NCBI GenBank assembly: GCA_963971575.1
Contig: OZ020612.1
Location: 31,041,916 to 31,105,915 of the forward strand
Direction: 5' to 3'
DNA length: 64,000 bases
Source of the DNA: Liopterus haemorrhoidalis
Lineage: Eukaryota > Arthropoda > Insecta > Coleoptera > Dytiscidae
The notes below the pieces were generated by a model, which saw only the letters and a list, made by a program, of their open reading frames with translations, had not been told where the DNA came from and did not search any database. A program made the position numbers and the translations under genes. Below are positions 1 through 10,732 of the stretch, in pieces. Every line of letters starts with the position of its first letter. The first letter of the stretch is position 1.

Positions 1-1930
1 TCATTTCAGTTTGAGATTAGACGTAATATTATACCACAGGCTCGCTACCTAATGGACAATAAATGGTACGTTATAAAGTAACGTTACCGGTGCGCTACAC
101 TCATTAGATTTGATATTGTTTGCCCAAACGTATTGTTTTCGGTTTGATAAAAAGGAATTGATTAATTCGCAGCTGTCTACACAGATGTTGTAGCAAGACA
201 GTTTTTGAATCAAAAGGTCATGTGGCACACAGTCAAAGGCCTTAGTAAGATCAAAAAACGTGACCATACTATAGAAGCCAGTTGTCACAAAATCTTGTCA
301 CAAATTAATTCCAAGATGGCTGTCGTTGTAGATTTTCAATTTCTAAAACCAAACTGACTTCTGTTGAACAAACCATACTTTTCAAAATGTTCGAGTAACT
401 GCTTAAATAGTTTTTTTTTTTAACGGGGGTAAGTGAAATGTGTCTAAAGTAGTTTAAATCTTCTTTGTTTCCTTTTTCCTTTATAAATAGGTATTACTTT
501 TCTTAATTTTAGAGCTGACGGAAAATTATTTGATTTTAATACTATATTAAAAAGTTTATATAGTGGAGCAATTAATACATCTTTAATCTTTTTTATTAAA
601 AAGGTACTTAGGTTGTACGCATCTAGACTTTTGCTGTAACTAAGCATTTCTATGGCATCTCTGACTTGATTGTGTGTAACCTCTTTAAAGGAAAAGGAGG
701 GTATATTCAAATCATTTGTGACTGATTTCACAATGTTAATCGGGTCAGTACTACTAGGTGGTAAACTATGATTTATGGTAACTGAGATGTTTGCAAAAAG
801 TTATTTATCTCATTACATGATTTGAGACATTCCAAATATGGTTTTTGAAATCTATGGCTATTCACAACAGTCCACAGAGCTTTTGACTTGTTCGAGTTAC
901 TTATGAATTAACAGTGTGCTTTTATTTTACTTGCTTTCATTTTCTTCCAGTATATATTTCTGCATTTGTCTCTTAAGGCCTTGTTTTCGTGAGGTCTTGG
1001 AAAAACTGGGATTCTGGGATTCTTGGAAAAACTGGGCTATACCTCTGACGGACTTTATGTCGTCATTGAACCATTTCATTTTATTATTGTTTTTAGTTTT
1101 CAGATAAGTTTGTTTTTCTGGAAGTATCGTGACAACTTGATTTATAAAGCTGTCAGCAATTGTCTCACAATCAGTTTGAACATCATTTCCAAAACTCCAC
1201 TCAGTACTAGATAAAAATTCATAGAAACTTAGCAGTCCTTCTTCTGCTATGGGACAATAAGACTTTACAGTTTTAACTGAGGAATCAACTGCCTGAACAA
1301 TCGTTCTGTACATACCAATCCCACTGTGGTCTGAAAAAGAATTTTTTACTTTAAATAAAATGTCATTATCATTTACTATGTTGAAGAAAACATTTTCCAA
1401 GCAGTTTTTACTTCTTGTACTAAATGTCACTAATTTCTACAGATCAAAAGTACGTAAGGTATTGTGTAACAGCAAGGCATCTGAATCCTCTTTATTGAAT
1501 TTTACGTTAAAGTCTCCTCCAATTATAACGTCGTAGGATGTATTTCATGTACGCAAAGCGTTATCTAAAATTTCAATACATTTATTGAGATCTCCGTACG
1601 GGGATCTTTATATATTAATCACTACAGTCTTTGTCGAGAGGAATAGAATGCCCGCTATTTCACAATCCTTTTCAACAGATAAACTTTTAATATGGTCCAG
1701 AATTGTGTATTCTAAATTTTGTAATAGAGTTGTACGTCCATAGATTACAACTCCTCCGTTTTTATACATTTCCCTGCAAAAAAGGGGACACATGTAAAGT
1801 TCTCAACAATATATTCTTTAATCTCATCTCCTTTTAGCCAATGCTCTGAAAAACAGAGGAAATTGTAGGATTTATCAGATATTAAAGATTCAATATAGTC
1901 AATTCTATTTCTTAGGCCTTGCAAATTCAA
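1..1930 (-). pseudogene. LINE-A ORF2: endonuclease and reverse transcriptase remnants
   Basis: In the family this protein nicks the target and copies the element RNA in place. The amino end (1745-1930) shows an apurinic-type endonuclease start containing LCFSEHWL. Further endonuclease and linker pieces lie at 1608-1793 and 927-1430, in different frames. Reverse transcriptase begins at 444-731 (a stretch ending VIPIYK). A QFGFR block followed by an in-frame stop lies near 330-360. Palm motif A, FFDLTKAFD, is at about 200-260. The window ends before the YADD box. At least three frame changes and a T/A-run interruption near 410-430 separate the pieces, so no functional product is expected. The reading direction and the domain order agree with ORF1 lying upstream at 1985-3537. 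Confidence 0.8.
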
Positions 1931-1984
1931 GTATAATATGTTAAAATAAATTAAATGTACAATTTTTTGTTGTTTTTGACATAT

Positions 1985-3537
1985 TTATAAAAAATAATCT
2001 TTGCTTTTTTTGATCGCACCTAAAAAAGTATCAGTTTCATTTGAATTATTTTTACTTAGTTTCAAACTATTTTTATTACGGTTATATTGGCTGCCGTGAC
2101 TATTTGAAATATTGTCATAATTATAAAAAATATTGTCATCAGATAAAACGGTGTCACTAACTACTATATCGTCATTATTTAAAACATTTTCCTTATTTTT
2201 TAAATTCTTATTACGGTTTTTATTTAAAATTTTTATCTTTGGAATTCGTACATTTAAGGGTTTATTGTCTTTACTTTTTTCCAAATTATTGGTTTTTAAA
2301 TTATATACTTCAATATCAATATGCCGTAAGGATTTATTCATTACATTAAATTTACCTCTTTTGTTCAGGTGCAGTCCATGACTTGTCATGTCAGAGTAAT
2401 TAATGAGAATATTCGGGTCTACAAACAGTACATTACGAAACTTTGAAGAAATATGATTTATTTATGAATTTTGCAAGTAAATAATATTATTATAATGTGA
2501 TCTGTGTTGTACAAAAAAAGTTCCAATAAGTATTACATTAGCGTGTTTTGTATTTTCTAAAGTGTTCATGATGATTTGTTTTTTAATAAGTGAATTATTT
2601 ACTAAATCATTTGTGCCGGCCATTAATATGACATGGTCGCTACATGTAAAATATTTGGTGAGTTTTTCAATATTGTTTGTTACATTCTGAAAAGTGGCAT
2701 TCGGATAAAAAAATACAGTTATATCATATTTGTCTTTTGGAAATAACTTGTTTAAAATGTTGGCACAGTAGCGTCTCTGGATGTCAGCAAGTAATAAGAT
2801 CTTATTTTTATTTTTATTGTTGTAACTTTGTTTCTTTATGTTCGTCAGATTTTGCTTATATGTCTTAATTGGGGTTATGTTTTGAATTTAATTTTTTTCG
2901 AATGTTTTAGGGTGACTGACGATAGTGTCACTAGTTGTTATTGTCTCACTTCGGGTCGGTACTTGCTTCTTCTTATTTTCTGATTTAATAAATTTAGTAA
3001 GTCTAAGTTCTAGATTTGTAACTTTATTCTCAAGTTCCGTGATATAACTTAAGAGTTTAAAATAACCATTTCTCCTATGGCCGATTGCTAAAGTAAGAAT
3101 TATTCCTAACTCAGGTTAAAATCATTTGTTTTTGTATGTTGTAACATAGAAAAACAAATGATTTTAACTCGAGTTAGAGAAAACTCTTACGTTAGCAACC
3201 CACCATTAGCAGGGTTTGTTTTTTTATTTTTATGATTAGCACCTATTGCATTTATGTTTTGATCACTTAATTCATCCAAAGAATTATTAATGTCATTTAA
3301 ATTACCATTTTCGTTCATATCACTGTTTTCGTTAATATCACTATTTTCATTTAAATCACTATAGCCATTATTATCAATATTTTTGTCCTGTTGATTTTCA
3401 TTGTCAATATAACTGGAGTTTAGCTCTTGTTTAAGTCTGTGAACTAGTCCGCATTTACATCCATTATATTTGATTTCCTGTTTTAATAATTCGTCTTTTA
3501 TTTGGCACACTTTTAAATCACTTATTTTTGTCGACAT
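1985..3537 (-). pseudogene. LINE-A ORF1: SAP-like, coiled coil and SGNH-hydrolase-like domains
   Basis: ORF1 proteins of LINEs bind the element RNA; some carry an SGNH (GDSL) esterase-like domain of unclear role. The start methionine at 3537 opens a SAP-like segment (about residues 5-38), then an Asn/Asp-rich stretch with repeated NENSD units. A MITE at 3085-3198 ends the frame: the last four residues before the stop come from the MITE and its border. Beyond the MITE the frame resumes with a heptad-type coiled coil (about 2990-3075) and an SGNH-like domain at about 2340-2830. That domain shows a degraded block I (LLADIQRR), a block III AGTND and a block V HGLHLN. In block I the usual nucleophile-containing DSH/DSQ is DIQ, so catalysis is doubtful even before the breaks. 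Confidence 0.75.
3085..3198. mobile_element. 114-bp hairpin MITE inside LINE-A ORF1
   Basis: Almost the whole element is two inverted arms of about 54 bp, each starting TTGCTAA, with roughly nine mismatches and a very short spacer near 3139-3146. I see no clear target duplication. It brings a stop codon (3187-3189 on the minus strand) into the LINE-A ORF1. The superfamily is not assigned. Confidence 0.8.
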
Positions 3538-3540
3538 TTT

Positions 3541-4190
3541 TATTATTATTATGGGTATCGTCTATTTAAGTTATAACAACAGTAATGAATTGGCTGATTT
3601 TTTCTAAACTAAACTAAACACTTCACCTGGACCGGTAAGGATGAACCTCGACCTCAGGATGAACCCCGACCTCATATAAACAAAGCCTGGCTAACATAAT
3701 AATAAGAATTTTTACCCACTCAATAAAAAAAAGATAACCACAAACTCTTTTTTTTTACATTTTTCTGTTTAAATTCAGCAAAATCTTCTCTTTTTATGGC
3801 TTGTACTCATTTGCTATTTGTAATTTGATTATGATTCAACCCACTTCTTATTTTTTTGTAATTATACATATTTTGGTATTCTAAAATACGATATTTTTAC
3901 ATCTTGAAACATAGAACGGCATTTCGAAAGTTCCTACTTATATTAACTTAATTCATTCATAAATCTATTACTATAACTTGTAACATATGTTTCCTAGCAC
4001 GTGTGAGTTCATAATTGTTCAGACTTGAACTCGAATTGTTTTGTATTATACGTATTTATTTTATTCTTGTTAAATTGTTTGTTTCATGTGATATCTTTGT
4101 ACAAATGTGTTTTTGTTTTTATTTTCTTTTTTATGTATAACATTTTTTTGGCCTTTGGGCTGTTGAATAAATGAAATAAAAAAATAAATT
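3541..4190 (+). other. LINE-A leader side, then a LINE-type 3' tail on the plus strand
   Basis: There is no coding signal. Two near-identical 18-bp direct repeats (about 3638-3674) lie just outside the LINE-A ORF1 start and may belong to its 5' leader. The right part ends at 4141-4187 with a GGGCTGTTGAATAAATG-type sequence and an A/T-rich simple tail, which is how many arthropod LINE 3' UTRs end. I read this as a plus-strand 3' fragment of another LINE. The boundary between the two is not visible. Confidence 0.45.
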
Positions 4191-5035
4191 AGGGTTTTGT
4201 AGGTATAACTAAAACCCTTCTACCGTCATTTTGTCGTCTATCTGTCGTCTGTACGGTAAAAATTGTATCCAAACGGCTAAATCTAGAGAGTTGAAATTTG
4301 GCATGCTTATACAACTCTTTGAACTGCACATAGGAAAAATACTAAAACATCTAAAAAACATATCCCCCTAAAATATAAACAAATATTATATCTGCTCATC
4401 GAAAAAAAAATATGTTTTTAAATTTCTGAGTAGGGTATCAAATGAAGGCCCTTGGTACGTGGATTAAAGATCAAAATTTTATTTTTGCAAAATAAATTAT
4501 TTGACGCGATTTATGCCAAAATTTTGCAAAAAAAAATTGTCCCACACCCTGTAGCCCAGATGGTTTAAACTAAAAATCTGAAAAAATTCTAAGTAATGTA
4601 CATTTGTGTGAACCGGAATAATACAACAGGAATTTTTGATCAGATTATGTTTTCGGAAAATAACGCATTTTTTGTGTTTTTTGCTTGACCACATAAAATA
4701 TTTAATAACTTATCTAACACACTGAACCAGTAAGCTTCGATAGTGTAATGGCAGCATGCTCGCGTTCTAATTTGCAAACTAAAGTTCGCTCCGCTCTCCA
4801 AGCAATTTTATTTTTTCTGTTTTTTTTTTTTTTATTTTTATTTTGTTTAAATTATATTTTCAAAATTCTAGTTATATTTGGGCAAATGTTGCATTTTATT
4901 TTTAAAAGCGTAAATTTAATAACCAGTGGAAATTGTTGAAATGGAATACACGAAATCAGAGGGGCTGGGTTATGACTTAAAACAACCAATGGAAGCCATA
5001 GGCGCAATTTTCAAAATCTTAATGAACCTTGCTAT
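4191..5035 (+). mobile_element. DINE-1/Helentron-like non-autonomous element, copy A (3' truncated)
   Basis: It begins AGGGTTTTGTAGGTAT after a TT. A degraded GTCT-type tract follows near 4230-4250. The same roughly 850-bp sequence recurs inverted at 23417-24444 (copy B) and direct at 63558-64000 (copy C). Copy B shows the full layout: subterminal inverted repeats, a GTCT microsatellite close to the 5' end, a 3' stem-loop and insertion in a T run. These are the published hallmarks of DINE-1/HINE elements of the Helentron group. Copy A loses its last about 160 bp where PLE-1 begins in a TA run. Confidence 0.65.
4734..4803 (+). other. tRNA-like segment inside DINE-like copy A
   Basis: Seventy bases with a tRNA-like plan. 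The 7-base ends GCTTCGA and TCCAAGC pair at six of seven positions. A D-arm/box-A-like TAGTGTAATGGCAGC follows the 5' end, and AAGTTCGCTCC fits box B. A long T run follows. Copy B has the same segment with a better box B. It is tRNA-derived, not a working tRNA: no clean anticodon arm is seen. Confidence 0.5.
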
Positions 5036-5044
5036 ATATATATA

Positions 5045-5756
5045 GCAAGACCCCACACAACTGGAGATACCTCAATTATTTTTCCAACCATCCACAGAAC
5101 CTAAAAATCAACACCCTGAACAACGTAATAGATAAGGCCATAAAATTATCTCACCCGTCGTTCAGGCCAAAAAATCTGAAAAAAGGTTCGGAGGAGTTCA
5201 CAAAGGAAAATAATTACCCAAGCCTAATAGTAAATAATTGCATCAAAAAACGTATATGGGCGACCTACAACCGGAATACCAAACCAGAAACGAGTGATGA
5301 AGAAAAACCGCATTATTCCAAGTTCCCGTACCAAAACAATGGTTTTACTTCAATGGTTTTAAAAAGATATTTAGGGAACATAATGTCTCTCTCGCTTTCT
5401 CAACAAACAATAAAAACAGTAAGAATTTCACCAACTTGAAAACAAAAATCGCGAAACTTGAATACTCTGATGTTGTATACCAAATACCATGTGGAAATTG
5501 CAATAAATACTACATTGGGACCACTCATCAGACCCTGAAGAAAAGACTCACACAACACAAGTCCGATACTCATGTAAAACCAAAAAGTACAGCTTTAGCC
5601 ATTCATGCTAATACCCTTAAACATGAGTTTAAATACGAAGAGGTTAAGATTCTGGATAAAGAAATTAACACCGAAAAAAGATTAATCTCGGAAATGTTGC
5701 ACATACAAGCATCTGAAATAAATTGTGTTAATAAAAAACAGATACGCAACAACTAA
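5045..5756 (+). pseudogene. PLE-1 RT C-terminal linker and GIY-YIG endonuclease
   Basis: Penelope-like proteins consist of an RT domain, a linker and a GIY-YIG endonuclease that opens the target for target-primed copying. The first frame (to 5439) holds the end of RT/linker with the RYLNYFSNHP motif typical of PLEs. A frame change near 5430 leads into the second frame (5436-5756). There the GIY-YIG core is visible as VVYQIPC and YYIGTT about ten residues apart. It is followed by the conserved KKRL arginine region, QHKSD, and a glutamate in SEMLHI. The RT catalytic region is missing through 5' truncation. A frameshift and the lack of RT make it non-functional, although the endonuclease part alone is open for about 106 codons. 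Confidence 0.85.
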
Positions 5757-5785
5757 ATCAACTGTACAAAATTTTACTATAAGAT

Positions 5786-8700
5786 CATCATCATCATTTC
5801 GTGTCCGCAATACCACGTCATATACACTTCTCCCAAAATCTTGTTACCAAGAGCGCTTCGTCATTGGCATCATTGAGGTCGTCAGGGGTGCAGCTACCTC
5901 CTATGTTTGTACAAACCAGTAGATGTTGATAATCCTGGTATTTTCCGCAGTCGCATTCTGCACTTCCAGCAACGTATCCCCACTTCTTTAAGTTGTCTTT
6001 ACACCTAGTAACACCAGTACGGAGTCTGTTCAGCGCTCTCCACGTTGTGTATTGTAACTGGTGACCAAAGCTCAGTTCTTCTTTAGGTACAATCCAGGTG
6101 GCCAACGCCTGCTCCCTCCAGAGTTCTATCCTCCGGTTCATGGGAGTGAGCGATGTGGCAGTTGTAGAACGTAAAAAACTTTTTCGGGATTTAAGCCTGC
6201 TTGTTTCAGCTTCGTGATCAAATAGTGGGTGTCTGTGGTCTGTATCCGCCTTAAATTTTTCTGCTTCTGTGGCGACCTGTCTTCTGATATCTGGAGGTGC
6301 TATCCCAATGATGGGATATAGTTTATTAACAGGTGTTGGTTTTAAACATCCTGTTATTATTCGGACAGTGTCGTTTATCGCCGTATCTACAAATTTAGCA
6401 TGCACCGAGTTATTCCAAACTGGTGCCGCATATTCGGCAGTAGAAAAACTCAAAGCTAGAGCCGATGTACGTAAAACCTCCGGTTGTGCACCCCACGTGG
6501 ACCCTGTTAGTTTCCGAAGTATGTTATTTCTAGCGCAGACTTTAAGCTTGGTGCCACAACAATGCTGTTTAAAAGATAACGAGCGATATAATTTGACTCC
6601 TAGGTATTTTGGAGTATCTGTATGTTCCAGCAGATGGCCTCTCCAAGTAATTTCTAGTTTTTTTCGTGCTTCACGGTTTCGTAGGTGAAAGGCACATACT
6701 TGCGTTTTAGTGGGATTTGGCTTCAGTGAGTTGTTTTCGTAATACACTGCCACATCATTCAGGACGTTTTGAAGGAGATTTTCAACCTCTTGAAAAGTGT
6801 TTCCTTGGGCTGCAATAGCTGTATCGTCTGCATATATAAACTATTTTACTGCTGGGTCAATTGGTTAGTCATTGGTGTATATATTGTAGAGAATCGGCGC
6901 CAGTACACTACCTTGTAGCAGTCCATTCCTCTGCGTTCTCCAGCGGCTGCTTTTTTGTTGTAGATTGACGTAAAAGCGACGATTTGTTAAAATTGTTTGT
7001 ACAAATTTGACAAATCGGAAATCTTTCGATATCGCATATATCTTTGTTAGGAGTTTTCGGTGGTTAACTGTATCGTACGCTGCCGTAAGGTCGATGAATG
7101 CTACCCCAGTAATTTGCTTGCGTTCAAATCCATCCTCGATATGTTGCGTTAAGTTTAGTATTTGCCCGCAACATGATCTTCCAGGTCTACAACCAGCCTG
7201 TTGAGGTATTATTTTTTCATCTATCAGATCTGATATACGGCTAAGTACCATTCTTTCCATGATCTTAAACAGGTGGCATAGAAGAGAGATAGGTCTAAAA
7301 CTTTGAACATCGTTTGGGTCTTTCCCGGGTTTTAATAGGGCTACTACTTTGGCTTTCCGCCACAGTTTTGGCATTTGTGATGTCGAAAGGCAGTTGTTTA
7401 TGAGAGCAAGTATCCATTTCATGGTCTCAGTTCCGAAGTTCTTTATTTGTTCTGCTCTTATTTCGTCCAGACCTGCTGCTTTGTTGGGCTTCGTTTCGTT
7501 GACCGCTCTTTGCAATTCTTCCAAGGTGAAGGGAAACTGAAAGAAATCGGTTTCCTCTTGGTGGGTTCTACAAATTTTTTCTTTTTCCTGTTTTTTAGTT
7601 GTTTTCCCATTAAGTAGTAACTGATGTGCTATTTGGTCTGGAGTTACTTTAAACGTGTGAGTTTGAGGTTTAGTAGGATCGTTACTAAGTTTTTAACCAT
7701 ATTCCAAGCTTTTCGGCTGTTACTCTTAAAGTCCAGATTGTTCATAGGGTCGCACCACCTATATTTCCTAGTTTCGGCGATTGCATTAAGAAGTTCTTCT
7801 CCAGCTTGAATTGTTTCTTCTGAGAACGCATCAATTTCGTATAGTTCTTGGTACGATTGTAGAAGTATTTTAGAGTTCTGAGCGAGGCCCGGGATATAAT
7901 TTGATCTGCATCCTCTTGGAATGGTCTTTCGTGATATCTTTTTAACTAACTCAACGAATATATCGTATGACTTGGGTTCCGGCGGGATATGAAGAGTTTG
8001 TTCATCGAGCATTCCAGAGAAACCAGCCCAGTTTGCTTGTTTGAAATTAAACCTCCGTTTAAAGTTAACGAACTGGGGTTTTACAACTGTTGAGATAACG
8101 CAGGAAATCAGACGGTGTTGAGTCCGAGGTAACGGTTCTTCGACATTTTTCTGAGCTTGATTTGCTATCCTGGTACTTACAAAAATGAGATCAGGATTAT
8201 AACCTCGTTTCCACCTGCCGCTGTTAAAAGAAGATGGTAATTTGTGATCGTGAATCAGTTGTAAATTTTCCAGTTCAGCCCATTGTTCAAGAGATTCTCC
8301 GTTGTCATCGGTTGTACGATATCCCCAACATGTACTATGGCAGTTAAAATCACCTATGATGACAACATTTGCCTTATTTCTGAAATTATCGGGTATATCG
8401 AAAGTGAAAGCCTGGTTTGGAGGTTTGTAGATGGAAACAATAATGCAGGATTTTAATTCAATAGAAAGTATTTCAGTATCGTCATTACATGTAAAAGAAG
8501 CTGAAACTATGTCGATATTTGGTTTTGTAAATATTGCACTTCCATATTGCTCATGGGCCCTTTCTATGGCTATTTTCATACCATTAATCTTTGGTCTGTG
8601 TACGTAAGGACCTCTATGGGTTTCTTGTACTAATAGTAATCACAGTCTCGTTGCTGACATAGATTAGATAGCAGTTCTTCTTTGTCTGCAGATAGTCCCT

Positions 8701-8916
8701 CAATGTTGATTGTGGTCGTAATTAGTGTTGGTCTTGAAAAAGACCGATCTGGAGTACTGGTACTAACGTTGGTATTGCGGTGTTGGAAGGATTGGCCGGC
8801 CTGAGCCGTTTCCAGGGGACGCCTGATTGCAGTACTTCTCATTTTATTATTATATATGGCACACTTCTTTATCGCAAATATACGCAATCTACGTGAAGGC
8901 TCCGTCCATGTCCCCC
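5786..8916 (-). mobile_element. LINE-B, complete-length insertion with 10-bp target duplication
   Basis: The perfect duplication ACTATAAGAT lies at 5776-5785 and 8917-8926. The element is 3131 bp on the minus strand. It starts with a G run at 8916 and ends in ATG repeats (seen as CATCATCAT near 5786). It has a single endonuclease-RT ORF and a very short 3' UTR. This compact plan resembles RTE-type LINEs, but the C-terminal region with its CxC...HxxxC knuckle did not let me fix the clade. It is inserted into the 3' part of PLE-1, so it is younger than PLE-1. Confidence 0.85.
5818..8887 (-). pseudogene. LINE-B polyprotein: endonuclease, reverse transcriptase, zinc knuckle
   Basis: Reading from 8887, an N-terminal piece contains INIEGLSADK (endonuclease start). 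After a one-base loss near 8630 the frame continues as the endonuclease (7644-8579) with QETH, VVIIGDFN and a later NPDLIFVS. A second shift near 7600-7650 leads to RT (6865-7524): PGKDP...SFRPISLL, GCRPGRS, the motif A block FIDLTAAYDTVNH, and QGSVLAPILYN. Stops interrupt the frame just before the catalytic YADD (6823-6834 on this strand). The thumb and C-terminus follow at 5818-6753, with a CDCG...HLLVC zinc-knuckle-like end. Two shifts and two stops in an otherwise full-length protein mean few changes since insertion. Confidence 0.85.
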
Positions 8917-9324
8917 ACTATAAGATATGACTAATGTTTCTTTTAAACATATGGGTCAAGACAAGATACGTACAATATATCACACCACATACGTACGGAG
9001 TGTCTATCACCGACATGAGTCATACCGACAAGTATTTTCCTAAATCTTGTCCATATGTTTTTAACGGAATTATAAGAACACGTTAATTTTGACACACAGT
9101 TTTAAACTACTGTTGATTACGTGGTGATTTTAACTGATTAACTGGTAAGTTGTCTCTATTTCTATGTTTTGAAACACTTACTATTATACATTCACTGGTT
9201 TATTAATCAATTTTCAATGTTGAAAAAAAAAATGAAAGGAAAACACAAACTTAACACAATGCTTTATGAATCATGTTTTCATGTAATGTAATTTAATTTC
9301 ATACATTTTAATTTTAATTTTAGA

Positions 9325-9361
9325 CTGAAGATGTGCAAACTATCCATGCACGAAACGTTTC
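9325..9361 (+). other. Conserved hairpin at PLE-1 3' end (hammerhead-like core bases)
   Basis: CTGAAGA, one T, then GTGCA / 9-base loop / TGCAC as a perfect 5-bp stem, followed at once by GAAAC and GTTTC. The same layout with a different but still paired stem is at 32909-32945 and 40341-40377, and in other variants at 36658-36691 (minus) and 38811-38840. CUGANGA and GAAA around stem II are the hammerhead ribozyme core, and PLEs are known to carry such ribozymes. I cannot find convincing stems I and III, so activity is not claimed. Confidence 0.6.
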
Positions 9362-9439
9362 AAATTTTGTTGTAATAAACGAATAAAAGAGAACCTGCGT
9401 TTTATTTCATATAATCCTCGTCAAGAACTAAATATCAAA

Positions 9440-9442
9440 TTA

Positions 9443-9490
<48 letters not shown>

Positions 9491-9491
9491 G
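9440..9491. repeat. TTA and TA microsatellite next to PLE-1
   Basis: About twelve TTA units run into a TA run. All PLE copies in this window abut TA-type simple sequence. Confidence 0.9.
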
Positions 9492-9939
9492 TAATGAAAT
9501 ACTTTGTATTGATTTTATGATAACTAAAAAATAAACAATAAACAGTGTTATGTACATACTAATTTTCATGGATATATTAAATACACACCTTAGAAATAAC
9601 GTGGACATAACTACAATACAATCAGCGGTGACAAATTTAAATTATTTGAAAATCACATAATTAACACGGTGGAATATGACTTCAACAGTTTGTGTTACCT
9701 CCAAGACGTAATATGCCATGGGATTAGACTAAATAACTTATGTCGATGAATCAGACAAACTATTTTGATAAAGTTCAACATGAGCGTACTGGTGTATGCA
9801 CATTTCTTTTTTTTTCAAAAAATCGTTTCGTTGTTTACGTATTTTTAATAAATATGTTAATTATCATTAATTGCACTTGAAAACGATGTGTATATAACAG
9901 GTTTTTAAAACTGCTCGTTGCCAATAATTATTATTATTA
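9492..9939. other. AT-rich stretch without recognised feature
   Basis: No coding signal, no terminal repeats and no similarity to the other repeats of the window that I could see. It is the left flank of the copia insertion, ending in the target copy ATTAT (9940-9944). Confidence 0.5.
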
Positions 9940-9944
9940 ATTAT

Positions 9945-10122
9945 TGTCAGAGTTGCAGTATTTGTATACGTGTGTACACCAAAGTAACAATAAGTTAAAA
10001 CAAATAATTATGGTTTGTAATTATATATTACAGAATACACTTTCTTTTGACATTACATTAAAACATTCAATATTCAACTGTCACTTGACAAATCCATCGC
10101 ACACTAAGAATATATGGATATT
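9945..10122 (-). repeat. Copia 3' LTR, main part
   Basis: Matches 20565-20742 with two substitutions. The last bases (TTCTAACA side) are displaced to 16333-16342 by the LINE-C insertion, with TATT present on both sides of the break. Confidence 0.85.
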
Positions 10123-10531
10123 TTTTTTATCATCCATTTTATGTATCTGTAAGGTTATGTCTGAAATGTTGTGATTAAATTTATAAAAATAGTGTTCATT
10201 GGCTGAATAAATAAACTATATGTTGTTTTATTAGTGTATAAAACTTTGTTGTACGTATGTGATTATTAGTACAAATTATTATAGCGAGCCTGTAAAAATA
10301 TTTGTGATTAAATAATTTTAGTTCGTTGATAAACTACAGTTTGTTCACTTAAAAATACTATTTATTTTCGGTAAATACTTGTGCTTAATCCATTGAAGTG
10401 ATGAACTAATAGCAAAATTAGTTATATAATTTAGTGTAAATTACCAATAAACAATATAAAATTATAAACATTCAACTCTATATATAATTTATTCAATCGT
10501 CAGTACAGTAAGGTACAAGTTTAATTATGTT

Positions 10532-10605
10532 GGGATGGCCGAAAGGTTAGCGTAGTGTGATTTCTGTTTGCTACAGCCGGCGGGTATCGAATCCCGGAGC
10601 ATCCT
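10532..10605 (+). other. tRNA-like segment upstream of LINE-C ORF1
   Basis: The ends pair as an acceptor-like stem (GGATG with CATCC). GGCCGAAAGGTTAGC resembles the D-arm of Leu/Ser tRNAs, and GGTATCGAATCC is box B with one extra base. A T-rich run follows. The extra T-loop base and the lack of a clear anticodon arm argue for a tRNA-derived relic. It lies 127 bp before the ORF1 start, in the LINE leader, where an internal pol III-type promoter could act; that role is inference. Confidence 0.5.
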
Positions 10606-10732
10606 TTAATTTATTTTATTTTTTTTATTTTTATTTTCTCTCTTTATATTATAATATTAGAACTTAAAATAAACTTGTAAAGAACAATTATGTAAAAAAC
10701 TTGATAATTACTGACTATCAACAGTTTTCATT

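Larger units (their letters stand above)
1..3540 (-). mobile_element. LINE-A, decayed non-LTR retrotransposon cut by window edge
   Basis: Two-ORF non-LTR element read on the minus strand. Its 5' side lies near 3540 and its 3' end is lost beyond base 1. ORF1 fragments lie at 1985-3537 and ORF2 (endonuclease then reverse transcriptase) at 1-1930. An esterase-type ORF1 is known from CR1/L2-like and some Jockey-superfamily elements; I do not assign a clade. A 114-bp MITE at 3085-3198 sits inside ORF1. Many stops and shifts show the copy is dead. Confidence 0.85.
5036..9437 (+). mobile_element. PLE-1, 5'-truncated Penelope-like element split by LINE-B
   Basis: Starts in a TATATATA run at about 5036 with the linker region after the RT domain, then a GIY-YIG endonuclease (to 5756). 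The 3' UTR is interrupted at 5786 by LINE-B and resumes at 8917. The right part (about 9130-9437) is similar to the 3' UTRs of PLE-2 and PLE-4, including a hairpin at 9325-9361 and the terminal TCGTCAAGAA. Removing LINE-B and one target copy rejoins the PLE seamlessly. The element ends against TTA and TA microsatellites. Confidence 0.75.

Noticed and set aside
7007..7540. Plus-strand frames within LINE-B
   Set aside because: They are shadows of the minus-strand RT frame, which has the recognised motifs.
10532..10605. A functional tRNA gene
   Set aside because: The T-loop has one extra base and no proper anticodon stem-loop could be drawn. Called tRNA-like only.
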